Positions 1 to 9,446 of a stretch of DNA of 64,000 bases are shown piece by piece. Under the pieces are notes generated by a model. That model did not search any database. It was not told the origin of the DNA and saw only the letters and a program-made list of their open reading frames with translations. The translations under genes and the position numbers were made by a program. Source of the DNA: Zhongshania antarctica. Its GTDB lineage: Bacteria; Pseudomonadota; Gammaproteobacteria; Pseudomonadales; Spongiibacteraceae. Each line of letters begins with the position of its first letter. Position 1 is the stretch's first letter. The DNA lies in contig NZ_JACHHW010000001.1 of assembly GCF_014202945.1 (NCBI RefSeq), forward strand, positions 558,001 to 622,000. Reading direction: 5' to 3'.

Positions 1-394
1 GCGCTATTTGGTGTTTCATACCGTATTGCACACCATTGACGTTAACTTCCCACTGGCGCGTCCATACACTTTGTTCAATTTCTTCAAAAGGCGTAAAATC
101 GTGACTGATCCCGGCATTGTTAACAGCAATATCTAAGCGCCCAAAGGTATCTACTGCGGTCGCCACCAAACGTTGGCAATCTTCTTCAAGCGCGACATTA
201 CACATTTGCGCCACCGCCTCGCGGCCTTCCGAGCGCAATTTTGCAGCGAGACTTTCAATAGCCGCTTCGTTGACATCGCCCAGTACCAGTTTTGCACCAC
301 GCTGCGCCAATCCCTCTGCGATTAGCTTACCAAAGCCGCTCGCCGCGCCAGTAATGAGTACCGTCTGATTAGTAAAATCGAGTAATGAATCCAT
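1..394 (-). CDS. Short-chain dehydrogenase/reductase, partial (C-terminus outside window)
   Basis: The reverse strand reads an open frame from an ATG at 394 through the window edge. Its N-terminus has the Rossmann cofactor motif TGAASGFG at about residues 13-20 and the NNAG motif near residue 92, both typical of classical SDR oxidoreductases that use NAD(P)H. The catalytic Tyr-x-x-x-Lys region lies beyond the window, so the substrate cannot be judged. It is the last visible gene of a minus-strand run that carries a second SDR, an aminoglycoside phosphotransferase-like protein and an acyl-CoA dehydrogenase, which points to lipid or CoA-thioester metabolism. The 64-nt gap to the upstream SDR allows co-transcription. 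Confidence 0.85.
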   Translation of the reverse strand, partial: MDSLLDFTNQTVLITGAASGFGKLIAEGLAQRGAKLVLGDVNEAAIESLAAKLRSEGREAVAQMCNVALEEDCQRLVATAVDTFGRLDIAVNNAGISHDFTPFEEIEQSVWTRQWEVNVNGVQYGMKHQIA

Positions 395-458
395 AGTCGT
401 AATGCCTTTTATGTCTAATTTATTTCGTAAAAAATTTATAGTTAATATGGATACCGGC

Positions 459-1226
459 TTAAATCGTTAAACCGCCATCCACCACGATACATTCCCCATT
501 GGTATAGCTACTAGCGTCGCTGGCCAAATAAATAACGGTACCCGCCATTTCATTTGGCTCGGCATGACGCCCCATGGGGATTTTCGAAATCGCTTCGTTG
601 TATATGTCTTCGTGGGTGAATAAGGCACCGGCAAACTTGGTGTTGGTCAGCCCCGGCAAAATCGCATTACAACGAATGCCGAGATTTCCGCACTCTTTGG
701 CAAAGGTCTTGGTCATATTAACCACCGCGGCCTTGGTGATTGAATAAATACCTTGAGCCGGCCCTGGCTGCAATGCACTGACTGACGCGGTATTAATAAT
801 CACTCCGCCGCCCCGCGCCTTCATCAACTTGCCAGCCTCGACTGACATAAAGAAAAAGCCGCGAATATTTACATCTACAGTTTTCTCAAATGCCGCCAAA
901 TCAGTGTCCAAAACATGGCCAAAGTAAGGATTGGCCGCCGCATTGTTCACTAGAATATCGAGTTTGCCATCGTGTGCATCTTTGAGATATGCATAGACTT
1001 TCGTAATATCCTCTAACTTACCAACATTGCAGGCGAATGCTTCAGCCTTGCCACCCGCGGCAATAATTTTTTGCGCGACTTCTTCGCAGTCCGCTAATTT
1101 ACGGCTAGACACAATCACGTAGGCACCCGCCTCTGCTAAGGCCATCGCAATCGCTTCGCCAATACCGCGACTCGCACCACTTACCAGTGCTGTTTTTCCC
1201 GTTAAACTAAATAACTCTTTATACAT
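459..1226 (-). CDS. SDR family oxidoreductase (FabG-like)
   Basis: A complete 255-residue classical SDR. The glycine-rich cofactor motif SGASRGIG lies at about residues 17-24, the NNAA motif near 93-96, and the active-site YSITK near 160-164, preceded by the catalytic Ser. The C-terminus VVDGGLTI matches the usual end of FabG-type enzymes. Expected reaction: NAD(P)-dependent oxidation or reduction of a hydroxy/keto group in the cytosol. It sits 45 nt after the phosphotransferase gene on the same strand, within an acyl-CoA dehydrogenase cluster, so a 3-hydroxyacyl or alicyclic alcohol substrate is plausible but unproven. ATG start at 1226. Confidence 0.9.
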   Translation of the reverse strand: MYKELFSLTGKTALVSGASRGIGEAIAMALAEAGAYVIVSSRKLADCEEVAQKIIAAGGKAEAFACNVGKLEDITKVYAYLKDAHDGKLDILVNNAAANPYFGHVLDTDLAAFEKTVDVNIRGFFFMSVEAGKLMKARGGGVIINTASVSALQPGPAQGIYSITKAAVVNMTKTFAKECGNLGIRCNAILPGLTNTKFAGALFTHEDIYNEAISKIPMGRHAEPNEMAGTVIYLASDASSYTNGECIVVDGGLTI

Positions 1227-1271
1227 GATAGATCCCGTATCTAGGCGGTAATTTCAATGCGAGTACAATAA

Positions 1272-2351
1272 CTAGGCGCCGTCTTTTATGATTTGCATAC
1301 CACTGACCGCCAAGGGCTGCACAAAGGCGCCCGCAGTTTGGGCCTGTTTACTGGACGCATTACCCTGCGAGGCACGCTTAGCAACACCTTGGGCGATCGC
1401 CGCCAAACGGAAGAAGCTAAACGCGAGATAAAACTCCCAGTTTGCAATTGGACCAATACCGCGAATCTCGCAGTAGCGGGTCACCAATTCTTTTTCGCTT
1501 GGAATACCAAGTGCTGCTGTGTCGATGCCCGCGAGTCCCTTCATGGCGAGACCTTCACTCGGCATACGCAATTGCATGCAGTGATAGGCAAGATCCGCCA
1601 GCGGATGCCCAAGGGTAGACAACTCCCAATCAAGCACGGCGATAATTTCTTCACGCTCGGGATGAAACATCAGATTATCTAAGCGGAAGTCACCATGGGC
1701 GATACTCAGCGAGCCATCATTGGCAGGCACGTGTGCGCTGAGCCAAACGATCAACTCTTCCATCGCATCTATGGCGCCCATTTCACTAGCGCGGTATTGC
1801 GTTACCCAGCGATCAATCTGGCGCTGATAATAATTTCCAGGACGGCCGTAATCCTCTAGACCGACGTTAGCAGGATTCACCGAATGCAGAGTAGCCAATA
1901 CCTCTACAACCTGAAAATGAATGCGCGCACGCGCGGCGTTATCTGCTATCTCCGGCAGCGCCGAATCCCAGAATACCCGTCCCGGCAGATACTCCATTAA
2001 GTAAAACATTGAACCGAGAATCTGGGTGTCTTCGCAGAGATGAAATACCTTGGCAACCGGCACCGCACTGTCATTCAAGGCGTTTAACACTCGGTACTCG
2101 CGATCTACCGCATGAGCCGACTTCAACAATTTGCCCGGAGGCTGGCGACGTAATACATACTGCCCAGATGCCGCACTAATTTTAAAGGTGGGATTAGATT
2201 GCCCACCCGGAAACTTTTCCGCCGTCGCTGGGCCTTTAAATCCCAGTACATGTTGCTCCAAATACGGCACTAATACATCTATATCGATACTGTCTACTTG
2301 TTGCATAACTCGCTCACCGTTATTCAATCTGGCGTATAATGTGTGCTGCAA
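1272..2351 (-). CDS. Phosphotransferase family protein (APH fold, ACAD10/11-associated type)
   Basis: 359 residues with the aminoglycoside phosphotransferase/choline kinase fold. The catalytic loop reads IAHGDFRLDNLMFH and the metal-binding Asp motif VLDWELSTLGHPLADLAYH, both well conserved. Proteins of this type sit beside acyl-CoA dehydrogenases in many proteobacteria and are fused to one in eukaryotic ACAD10/11, where the kinase domain phosphorylates hydroxy-acyl groups in 4-hydroxy-acid breakdown. Here it follows the acyl-CoA dehydrogenase by 15 nt, supporting a functional pair. A second ATG at 2306 (protein starting MQQVDSIDID) has a GGTGAGCG stretch upstream and may be the true start; the first 15 residues are weakly supported. 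Confidence 0.9.
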   Translation of the reverse strand: MQHTLYARLNNGERVMQQVDSIDIDVLVPYLEQHVLGFKGPATAEKFPGGQSNPTFKISAASGQYVLRRQPPGKLLKSAHAVDREYRVLNALNDSAVPVAKVFHLCEDTQILGSMFYLMEYLPGRVFWDSALPEIADNAARARIHFQVVEVLATLHSVNPANVGLEDYGRPGNYYQRQIDRWVTQYRASEMGAIDAMEELIVWLSAHVPANDGSLSIAHGDFRLDNLMFHPEREEIIAVLDWELSTLGHPLADLAYHCMQLRMPSEGLAMKGLAGIDTAALGIPSEKELVTRYCEIRGIGPIANWEFYLAFSFFRLAAIAQGVAKRASQGNASSKQAQTAGAFVQPLAVSGMQIIKDGA

Positions 2352-2366
2352 AGCACGCTATGGCTC

Positions 2367-3590
2367 TTAGCTATCCAAGCGCCGACGCGCCATGTCACGG
2401 CCAAGCTGCATCATGTGAACCTGATCGGGACCATCGGCTAAGCGCAGTGTGCGCATCATGGCGTACATATTTGCCAAAAAGGTATCTTGGCTAACGCCTG
2501 CGGCGCCGTGAATCTGAATCGCTCGGTCGATCACATCCAAGGCCATATTGGGTGCAACAATTTTGATCATGGCGATAATATCTTTGGCGCCTTTTGCACC
2601 TTCTTCATCGATTTTTTGCGCCGCTTTCAGAGTCATCAAGCGCGCTTGCTCTATCTGACACGCAGATTTAGCGATGTCTTCCCGCACAGATTGCTTTTTA
2701 ATCAAGGGCTCACCAAAGGCGACACGCTGGTTGGCGCGGTCAATCATTAACTCCAACGCGCGCTCGGCAGCGCCAATTGAACGCATGCAGTGATGGATAC
2801 GGCCAGGCCCTAAGCGCCCCTGAGCAATCTCAAAGCCGCGACCTTCGCCAAGCACGATATTGCTTATCGGTACACGCACATTATCAAAAACGATTTCAGC
2901 GTGACCTTCTGGCGCATCGTCGTAGCCAAACACCTTCATTGGCCGCTCAACGGTCACACCGGGCGTCGATTTCGGCACCAACACCTGAGACTGCTGCAGA
3001 TGACGATTGCTATTAGTCGGATCTGTTTTACCCATCACAATCAGAATTTCGCACTGCTTGCGACAGGCGCCGGAGATATAGAACTTACGACCGTTGATGA
3101 CATACTCGTCGCCATCGCGCTCGATGCGCGTTTCAATATTAGTGGCGTCGGACGAGGCAACCGCAGGCTCGGTCATGGCAAAGGCGGAGCGCACTTCACC
3201 TGCGAGCAGTGGTTCTAGCCACTCTTTCTTCTGAGCCGCATTGCCGTACTTGGCGAGTACTTCCATATTGCCGGTATCTGGCGCAGCGCAGTTGAACACT
3301 TCCGGCGCCCACAGTACCCGGCCCATTTCCTCAGCTAGCGGCGCGTATTCTAGGTTGGTCAAACCGGGACTGTATTCGCCATAGGCCTTAGGCAAAAACA
3401 AATTCCACAAGCCTTGCTCGCGGGCCAAGGCCTTTAGCTCCTCCATCAGCGGCGGCGTACTCCAGCGCTCTAGCTCAACCTGTTCGTGCATCAAGGCTTC
3501 ATTGGGGTATACATGTTCGTTCATGAACGCACGCAATTGCTCCAATAAACCGATTACTTTAGGGCTGTATGTAAAATCCATGGTATCCAC
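2367..3590 (-). CDS. Acyl-CoA dehydrogenase family protein
   Basis: 407 residues covering the N-terminal helical, central beta and C-terminal helical domains of the acyl-CoA dehydrogenase family. The signature [18 protein letters not shown] lies near 137-154 and the C-terminal [16 protein letters not shown] near 362-377. The enzyme is an FAD-dependent cytosolic alpha,beta-dehydrogenase of an acyl-CoA ester. The N-terminus carries the extra residues ([12 protein letters not shown]) seen in the subgroup related to ACAD10/11, consistent with the phosphotransferase gene 15 nt downstream. Its start at 3590 lies 62 nt after the histidine phosphatase stop, so the genes likely share a transcript. Natural acyl chain unknown. 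Confidence 0.93.
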   Translation of the reverse strand: MDTMDFTYSPKVIGLLEQLRAFMNEHVYPNEALMHEQVELERWSTPPLMEELKALAREQGLWNLFLPKAYGEYSPGLTNLEYAPLAEEMGRVLWAPEVFNCAAPDTGNMEVLAKYGNAAQKKEWLEPLLAGEVRSAFAMTEPAVASSDATNIETRIERDGDEYVINGRKFYISGACRKQCEILIVMGKTDPTNSNRHLQQSQVLVPKSTPGVTVERPMKVFGYDDAPEGHAEIVFDNVRVPISNIVLGEGRGFEIAQGRLGPGRIHHCMRSIGAAERALELMIDRANQRVAFGEPLIKKQSVREDIAKSACQIEQARLMTLKAAQKIDEEGAKGAKDIIAMIKIVAPNMALDVIDRAIQIHGAAGVSQDTFLANMYAMMRTLRLADGPDQVHMMQLGRDMARRRLDS

Positions 3591-3652
3591 CTTTCTTGTG
3601 ATGTGCCTGTCGGTCTCTGCGACCGAACAGTGTTTTTAAACTGGCCCGAGCA

Positions 3653-4330
3653 TCAAAAATAACTGATTAACTCGCGGCGCTCGGGCGTATCTAAATGCGG
3701 CACCGCATTAAAGCTGCTCAAGCTAAACCCGCCACTATTAAAGTAGCAGTGACTGAGGCTCGCGTTACGTGTTTGTAAATTTAGTTTTACCATCATGCTC
3801 GCTGGCGACATCAAGATAAGTCGCAGCGCCATGGCAATTGCACCGCCGGAACTGATCACCAGTACCTTTTCGCGTGATGACTGACTTTGTAAAGTGTCTA
3901 ATTGCCGAGTAAGACGCCCCTCGAACTCAGCCCAGCTTTCAGGCAGCTCGCCCTGAAGCTTACCCGCCGCCCAGTGCTCTAGGGCCTGTTTTAGCAAGCC
4001 GTATCGAGCCGATCGAGGGACATCATCTGCTAATCGAAAAGTGGGATACTCAGTAAGGAATTGGCTGATCAGGCGATCGAAGTCGAACTCATCCCAATCA
4101 GCGGTGGTTTCTAGCGCGAAGGACGGCTTACCAAAGCCTGCGAGCACGCCTTCGGCGGTTTCGCGATGACGGACCATTTGGCCAGTAATTATCCGGTCGA
4201 AGACCAAGCCGCGTTCAGCAAAGTACTCGCCAAGCCAACGTGCTTGTTGATGACCAAGGCTAGACAGCTGGTCATAGTTATCGCTCTCGATCGATGCTTG
4301 ACCGTGACGGACAAGAAATAACTCTGCCAT
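3653..4330 (-). CDS. Histidine phosphatase family protein, second catalytic His replaced
   Basis: 225 residues with the phosphoglycerate mutase/histidine phosphatase fold. The N-terminal FLVRHGQAS motif supplies the phospho-accepting His at residue 9, and RHRETAEG follows near 54-61. The second motif, usually a His followed by Gly-Gly, reads VISSGGAIAMA here, so Ser takes the place of the second catalytic His. This may lower or change activity; the fold is clear but phosphatase activity should not be assumed. It is the first gene of the minus-strand acyl-CoA dehydrogenase run and lies downstream of a perfect palindrome at 4401-4420. Confidence 0.88.
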   Translation of the reverse strand: MAELFLVRHGQASIESDNYDQLSSLGHQQARWLGEYFAERGLVFDRIITGQMVRHRETAEGVLAGFGKPSFALETTADWDEFDFDRLISQFLTEYPTFRLADDVPRSARYGLLKQALEHWAAGKLQGELPESWAEFEGRLTRQLDTLQSQSSREKVLVISSGGAIAMALRLILMSPASMMVKLNLQTRNASLSHCYFNSGGFSLSSFNAVPHLDTPERRELISYF

Positions 4331-4400
4331 GAGGGAATTCTGCCGGTTAATAGTATTTATCTATCTTATGACAGTGCCACCACCACGAAAAATTCTAATT

Positions 4401-4420
4401 ATTCATGGCCTACCATGAAT
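4401..4420. promoter_or_regulatory. 20-nt perfect palindrome, possible operator
   Basis: Arms ATTCATGG and CCATGAAT are separated by CCTA. The element lies 71 nt upstream of the histidine phosphatase start and 48 nt after the end of the lysR-type gene. It has no T-run, so an operator for the minus-strand acyl-CoA cluster is more likely than a terminator. The binding protein is unknown. Confidence 0.35.
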
Positions 4421-4467
4421 CTGGCGCATGGCCGAGCAGCCAACACACCTAAGCGCCGATAGTTTGC

Positions 4468-5403
4468 CTAATCAGGCCCGTTCTGCTCGCTAATATTACG
4501 CTGGAAGACCTCGGTAATGAAGTCTCTAAACCATAGGCTGGCCGGGTCGCTGTCTACATTCTGATGCCAGTATAGAAAGAGGCTCAATGACGGTACTTCA
4601 ATAGGGAATGGCAAGACCACTAATTTGGCATCGCGCACGGCCTCATGCGCGTAGGCATAGCCAGCCGACACAACGAGATCAGAAGTAGCAACCACCGAAA
4701 GTGCCGCGTTTATATTTTGGCAACGAACTCGGATATTTCGCTCATGGCCAAGCCGATTTAACTCGATATCCTCAATACCCCGGCCCGCACGACGCCCACT
4801 TACCTGAATATGCTCCAAACTAAGAAATCTTTGCAAGTCTAAGCTCGCACTCTGGGCCAAAACAGGGTGGCCCTTTCGGGCAACCACAACTAAGTCATCG
4901 TCCTGCAGCTTGCTATGACGCACACTGCCCGACAACGGTTGTAAAACGTCAATCGCGACATCAAAAACACCGGATTTAAGGTCTGCTTCAAGGTTGCCAC
5001 GGTCTAAACGCACGGTCGAAATGCGGATCTGTGGGGCGATTTCTAAAAGGCTAGTAACAATAACGGGCAGCACCACCGACTCTACCGGCTCACGCACGCC
5101 AATGGTAAAACTACGTTCAGAAAGGGCCGGATCAAAGGAGGAAAAATCGTTCAAGGTTTGCTTTAGATTGCTGAGCAGCGGCTGTACTCGTTGGTATAAA
5201 TTGCGCGCAATAGGCGTAGGTTGCATGACCTGGCCACTGCGAACAAATAAAGGATCGTCAAACGCTTCACGAAGGCGCGACAGAGAGTGACTCACCGCCG
5301 ACTGACTTAGATGCAATTTTTTACCTGCAGGTGTGATACCACCCTCGCTAAAGATTGTACTAAACACCACCAGCAAGTTAAGGTCTATGCGCTCGATATC
5401 CAT
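4468..5403 (-). CDS. LysR family transcriptional regulator
   Basis: 311 residues. The N-terminus is a LysR winged helix (DLNLLVVFSTIFSEGGITPA, then LHLSQSAVSHSLSRLREAF at about 28-46), followed by an effector-binding domain from about residue 95. The LNLL...LSQSAVSHSLSRLR pattern resembles the NodD/LeuO-like subgroup. It is divergent from the lipoprotein hydrolase gene starting near 5561 with a short shared upstream region, so it probably controls that gene and possibly itself. A decayed copy of this gene and its divergent partner lies at 44.5-45.3 kb in the same relative orientation, which supports the pairing. ATG start at 5403. Confidence 0.93.
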   Translation of the reverse strand: MDIERIDLNLLVVFSTIFSEGGITPAGKKLHLSQSAVSHSLSRLREAFDDPLFVRSGQVMQPTPIARNLYQRVQPLLSNLKQTLNDFSSFDPALSERSFTIGVREPVESVVLPVIVTSLLEIAPQIRISTVRLDRGNLEADLKSGVFDVAIDVLQPLSGSVRHSKLQDDDLVVVARKGHPVLAQSASLDLQRFLSLEHIQVSGRRAGRGIEDIELNRLGHERNIRVRCQNINAALSVVATSDLVVSAGYAYAHEAVRDAKLVVLPFPIEVPSLSLFLYWHQNVDSDPASLWFRDFITEVFQRNISEQNGPD

Positions 5404-5526
5404 TTTTTCCTACCTATAAGCTCAATACCGCGACAGTATACGACAGCCAATATCGACCTGCCTTTATCTGGTGTTTACCCGCTAGAACGCTCCGCAGACA
5501 AAATAAACTAGGTAACGCAGCTCAAC

Positions 5527-5553
5527 TTGAGTGTTTAAAGAGCGGCCTATACT
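5527..5553 (+). promoter_or_regulatory. Candidate sigma70-type promoter for the lipoprotein hydrolase
   Basis: TTGAGT (5527-5532) and TATACT (5548-5553) are spaced by 15 nt. The -10 is good, the spacing is shorter than the optimal 17. If it is used, transcription starts around 5560, which argues against the GTG at 5531 as the start codon. Confidence 0.3.
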
Positions 5554-5560
5554 ATTCGGT

Positions 5561-7234
5561 ATGCAAAAAAATACAGTAATCAAAAAGATGGTACCGCGAA
5601 ACTCCCTCACCATACTGCTCGTTGCGGCTCTGACGGCATGCGGCGGCTCCAGTAGCTCTAGTATCCGCAATGCCAATCCGCCTGAAAACAAGGCGGTGAT
5701 GATTGCGGCTTCGGCGCGCGACGTTGTGATTGAATCGCCGGTCGCCGACAATGCGAGCGGCGCTTCCACCACGGCAATTGCGGCGACAGTATTTATTCCG
5801 GAGCATGCTGCCGGCACAACTTACCCACTGATTCTCCATAGCCACGGCTGGGGAGGCGATCGCGTCACCGAAGCCGACACCCAAGCGCCCTTCGACAGTT
5901 CTAATTTTTATTCTGTGGCCATTGACGCGGAAGTGCAGCGCTTCTGGCAGGAGGGCTATGCCGTAATCAGTTTTGACGAGCGTGGCTTCCACGATTCGGC
6001 CGGTGCCATTCGCGTCATGGATCCCGAGTATGAAATTCGCGATGCCATTGCTATTCTCGACTGGGCCGAGAGTAATCTCGCGCTGACTAGAGCATTGGAC
6101 GGCAACCCTTTAGTGGGGGCCATTGGCGGCAGCTATGGCGGTGGCTACCAGTTAGCGCTTGCCGCATTTGATGATCGCCTAGACGCAATCACGCCTAGCG
6201 TCACCTGGTATGACCTGCCCGACTCCCTTGCACCCAATGGCGTAATTAAAAAGTTATGGGATTTCGGGCTGTGTTTCTCTGCCATTGCCGCAGGTGACCG
6301 AACTTTTTCCGACGAGCTCAACCAAGCGTGCCAACAAGCTGGCTTCGATCCCTCCGTGCGATTTTCCGAGGAATTAGACCCCGCCGTACTCCAGTTTCTC
6401 GGCGCCCATGGTATGGGCGCGTATGAGGCGCGACACAATGATCCCGCAGATACCTTTTGGGTACGCCCAGTCGACACATTGCTAACACAAGGGCAGCGCG
6501 ATTTACTTTTCCCACTAAACAACGCGATGGAAAACTACCGTTTTCTCAGCGCATTGGGCGGTGATGTGCGCCTGATCACCCATCAACACGGCCACTATAT
6601 CGGCCCGCCACTAGACGTACAGGCCCCCTTGGGCGCAACACGCTGCGGAAGCATAGATACCCTAGAAGCAAAACACGTGTGGTTCGCCGAAAAACTCAAA
6701 GGCGAGACTGGCGCGGCAGCGCACATCCCGACAATCTGTATCGGACTGGATGACGACAACGGTGCAGCGCTTGGTCATATACCTGTTGCGACGGAAACCT
6801 ACCGTGTAACCCTAGCCACCACCGCTATCACCGCAGGGCAAAATAACTACGGTGGCGACGCACCGACATTTATACCGCTGGCCACAGCGATCAGCGAAAC
6901 CAATTTAATACTTGCGGGCATTCCAGTTGCGAATGTCACGGTGACGCCTAGCGTACCGACGACGAATGTAGTCGCCTTTGTTGGCATCGGCGTGCTGTCA
7001 GCCGGTGACAGCAATCCACGTCTCATCGACGATCAAGTAGCACCCTTGCGCAACGGCGACCATGCCGACAAGCAACTCATTGGCGTCGGCGAGGTATTAA
7101 AAGCTGGCGACCAAGTCGGGGTACTTTTATACGGCGACTACGACGCCTTCAACAATACGAGTCATATCGCTTGGCTAACTAACCTATATTCGATCAGCGG
7201 CACGATCGACCTACCCATAATGGTTGCACCATGA
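5561..7234 (+). CDS. Alpha/beta-hydrolase lipoprotein (CocE/S15 peptidase-like)
   Basis: About 557 residues. The N-terminus has a short basic segment, a hydrophobic stretch and the lipobox LTAC, followed by a Gly/Ser-rich linker, so it is a predicted lipoprotein. The hydrolase core shows HSHGWGG (oxyanion region), FDERGFHDS, and the nucleophile motif GGSYGGGYQ, with a probable catalytic His in HQHGHYIGPP. This is the pattern of CocE/X-Pro dipeptidyl-peptidase-type hydrolases. The last 150 residues form a beta-rich segment like the C-terminal domain of that family. The frame is open from a GTG at 5531; ATG at 5561 or 5588 (MVPRNSL) is more credible because a candidate -10 box lies at 5548. It overlaps the next lipoprotein gene by 4 nt. 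Substrate unknown. Confidence 0.82.
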   Translation: MQKNTVIKKMVPRNSLTILLVAALTACGGSSSSSIRNANPPENKAVMIAASARDVVIESPVADNASGASTTAIAATVFIPEHAAGTTYPLILHSHGWGGDRVTEADTQAPFDSSNFYSVAIDAEVQRFWQEGYAVISFDERGFHDSAGAIRVMDPEYEIRDAIAILDWAESNLALTRALDGNPLVGAIGGSYGGGYQLALAAFDDRLDAITPSVTWYDLPDSLAPNGVIKKLWDFGLCFSAIAAGDRTFSDELNQACQQAGFDPSVRFSEELDPAVLQFLGAHGMGAYEARHNDPADTFWVRPVDTLLTQGQRDLLFPLNNAMENYRFLSALGGDVRLITHQHGHYIGPPLDVQAPLGATRCGSIDTLEAKHVWFAEKLKGETGAAAHIPTICIGLDDDNGAALGHIPVATETYRVTLATTAITAGQNNYGGDAPTFIPLATAISETNLILAGIPVANVTVTPSVPTTNVVAFVGIGVLSAGDSNPRLIDDQVAPLRNGDHADKQLIGVGEVLKAGDQVGVLLYGDYDAFNNTSHIAWLTNLYSISGTIDLPIMVAP

Positions 7235-8166
7235 ATTATTTTTTACCCGTTATTATCGCCATCAGCGCTGTAGCTTTGTCTGCCTGTAAAAGTAGCGGCG
7301 GCCCCTATGCGGCAGGTAATGCCGCAGATCAGGACATTTGCCTCGACTGCGGCACACCACGCCAGTTGGTGGACCTACCCCAGCTGGAAAATAGCCTGTT
7401 CTCCTCAAATGGTCGGCTGTTCGTCAGCGGCCAGTCGAACCTGTACGAGATTCATCGCGATGGCCAAGATTATCGCGCCGACACTCTTCTACCCGACGGT
7501 AGTGGCTGCAGCGGCCTAACCGAGGATAAAGGCACGCTCTATGCGCTCTGTTCTGGCAGCGGTGGGCCGACCGATTTTTCCGGTCTGTACACCATGTCAC
7601 TGGATGACCCACTCGCCACCCCCGAATTTAGCTATGCCCTAACAGGCATGACACTCCCCAACGGTATCGTGGCAACAGCCAGCGGCTTGTACGTGACCGA
7701 CGGCCCCGTCGCAGTAGACCCCAAGATCGTCCACTTGGTAATTGACCCGACGGATCCAACCCGCGTCCTGTCGCAAAGCACCTGGCTGGCCACATTGCCA
7801 GACTTTCCCAATGGCATAGTCCATACCGGCACAAGCCTTTACGTCACGCACTATCGTCCCGGTTTTGGCGGACAAGTTACACAGGTGGTAATTAATGCCG
7901 ATGGCACGCCGGGGGCACCTGAAAATATCGCACCACGCGGCATCATGGATGACCTGACCGTCGTCGGCGATACTCTAATCGTCACCGACTGGCAAAACGG
8001 TAGCCTGTTCCAAATCGACTTAGAGGGCAACTTGCTTCAGGAAACCGCAGCCAATATCTTTGCACAGCCATCAAGCGTGATCATTGCCGGGCCACCACTG
8101 TTTGATCAGGTGTCGATACTGGTTACGGAGCGCTACACCGGCGACGGGCTTTGGATATTGGACTAG
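7231..8166 (+). CDS. Beta-propeller lipoprotein (SMP-30/gluconolactonase-like)
   Basis: 311 residues starting with a lipoprotein signal (lipobox LSAC at about residue 16-19) and continuing as repeated beta-strand units with motifs such as LPNGIVATASGLYVTDG and FPNGIVHTGTSLYVTHY. The repeats resemble six-bladed propellers of the SMP-30/gluconolaconase/NHL type. Its ATG overlaps the hydrolase stop in an ATGA arrangement, so translation is probably coupled and the two lipoproteins likely act together in the envelope. There are few hallmark catalytic metal ligands that I can assign with confidence, so a binding role is as likely as a lactonase role. Confidence 0.75.
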   Translation: MNYFLPVIIAISAVALSACKSSGGPYAAGNAADQDICLDCGTPRQLVDLPQLENSLFSSNGRLFVSGQSNLYEIHRDGQDYRADTLLPDGSGCSGLTEDKGTLYALCSGSGGPTDFSGLYTMSLDDPLATPEFSYALTGMTLPNGIVATASGLYVTDGPVAVDPKIVHLVIDPTDPTRVLSQSTWLATLPDFPNGIVHTGTSLYVTHYRPGFGGQVTQVVINADGTPGAPENIAPRGIMDDLTVVGDTLIVTDWQNGSLFQIDLEGNLLQETAANIFAQPSSVIIAGPPLFDQVSILVTERYTGDGLWILD

Positions 8167-8238
8167 AAATCCATTTTTGGACTGACATTTCCAATTTCAC
8201 CAATACTCAACCCAGCTCGTAACGAACACAACGCTCAT

Positions 8239-9174
8239 GTGTTAAAACAATTCATTGCTTCCGTGGATCAACAAAACATGACCGAAAAACTCGCTCAAAC
8301 CGCCCGCTTACATCTCGCCTACGAGGAGTTTGGCAACACAGATGCCCCAGTCGTAATGTTAATTATGGGACTAGGAATGCAAATGCACGCTTGGCCAGAT
8401 GAATTTTGCGCCGCCATCGCCGCAAAGGGGTTTCGAGTAATACGCTTTGATAATCGCGATATTGGCTTGTCGCAAAAATTTGATGGCGCTCGTGCCCCTC
8501 GCCCATGGAAATTATTTCTCCGGAGTCGTCTCGGTTTGCGGCTCAAGGTCCCGTATCAGTTACACGATATGGCTGAAGACATAATTAGCCTAATGGACTA
8601 TTTACACATAGCGTCAGCCCATATTGTCGGCGCTTCTATGGGCGGCATGATTGCCCAGCTCGTAGCCGCCTCATTCCCTGACCGCACCAAAAGCCTGACA
8701 TCGATTATGTCTTCAAGCGGTGCGCAGTCGCTTCCACAACCCCCCGCCAAGGTGCTATTACAGCTCACTCGCAAATCGGCAACCGGCGAGCAGGCGTACC
8801 TAATGAACGCAAAACGTACCTGGCGGATGATCAGCAGTCCCGCCTACCCTGTGGATGATGCTGCCTTAGAGGAGCGCCTGTTGTCCGCATACCGCCGAAG
8901 TTATTACCCTCAGGGATTAGGACGGCAAATGGCGGCAATTATCGCGAGCGGAGATCGCTCAGCCATACTCAAGACGATACGAGTACCGACATTAGTGATA
9001 CATGGCGAAGACGATGCATTGGTGCCAGTGCAAGCTGGAATTGATACCGCTCAGAAGATTCTTGGTGCGCGATTAGAACTTATCCCCGGCATGGGTCACG
9101 ACCTACCAAGCGCCTTATTTCCGCGCTTTGTGAATGAAATTACCGGGCATGCCGCCGCTACCACAGCAATTTAG
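8239..9174 (+). CDS. Alpha/beta hydrolase (TAP/haloperoxidase-like)
   Basis: Up to 311 residues. The nucleophile elbow GASMGGM places Ser at residue 133 counted from the GTG at 8239; the Asp lies in HGEDDALVP and the His in PGMGHDLP, completing the triad. LIMGLGMQMHAWPDEF forms the oxyanion-hole region typical of small esterases and proline-iminopeptidase relatives. No signal peptide is visible, so it is probably cytosolic. An ATG at 8278 (MTEKLAQTARLHL) is an equally good start; neither has a strong ribosome site. It follows the two lipoprotein genes by 72 nt and may share their transcript. Substrate unknown. Confidence 0.85.
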   Translation: MLKQFIASVDQQNMTEKLAQTARLHLAYEEFGNTDAPVVMLIMGLGMQMHAWPDEFCAAIAAKGFRVIRFDNRDIGLSQKFDGARAPRPWKLFLRSRLGLRLKVPYQLHDMAEDIISLMDYLHIASAHIVGASMGGMIAQLVAASFPDRTKSLTSIMSSSGAQSLPQPPAKVLLQLTRKSATGEQAYLMNAKRTWRMISSPAYPVDDAALEERLLSAYRRSYYPQGLGRQMAAIIASGDRSAILKTIRVPTLVIHGEDDALVPVQAGIDTAQKILGARLELIPGMGHDLPSALFPRFVNEITGHAAATTAI

Positions 9175-9446
9175 CATGCCCCCTGCGCGCGGGTTTATAA
9201 CGCGGAGTCGGTAATCTAATGATTTTTGCGGCAGTTCGATATGGATGAAAATAAGAGCGAAATACCACACAATACCTCGCTGGGGGCTAGACCAATATCA
9301 CCATTAAAAATAAACCTGTAAAAGCCCTATCGAAGAGCATGGTGCTGCATTATGCTCCGCACCCGATTCCCCCTATAAATCCCGCTGATTTAACTGGGCT
9401 ATCGTACTAAGTACAAATTAACCTGACCTAAGCTGGCTTTAATATT

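Noticed and set aside
117-368. 83-codon plus-strand open frame
   Set aside because: It is the antisense shadow of the partial SDR gene and has no ribosome site.
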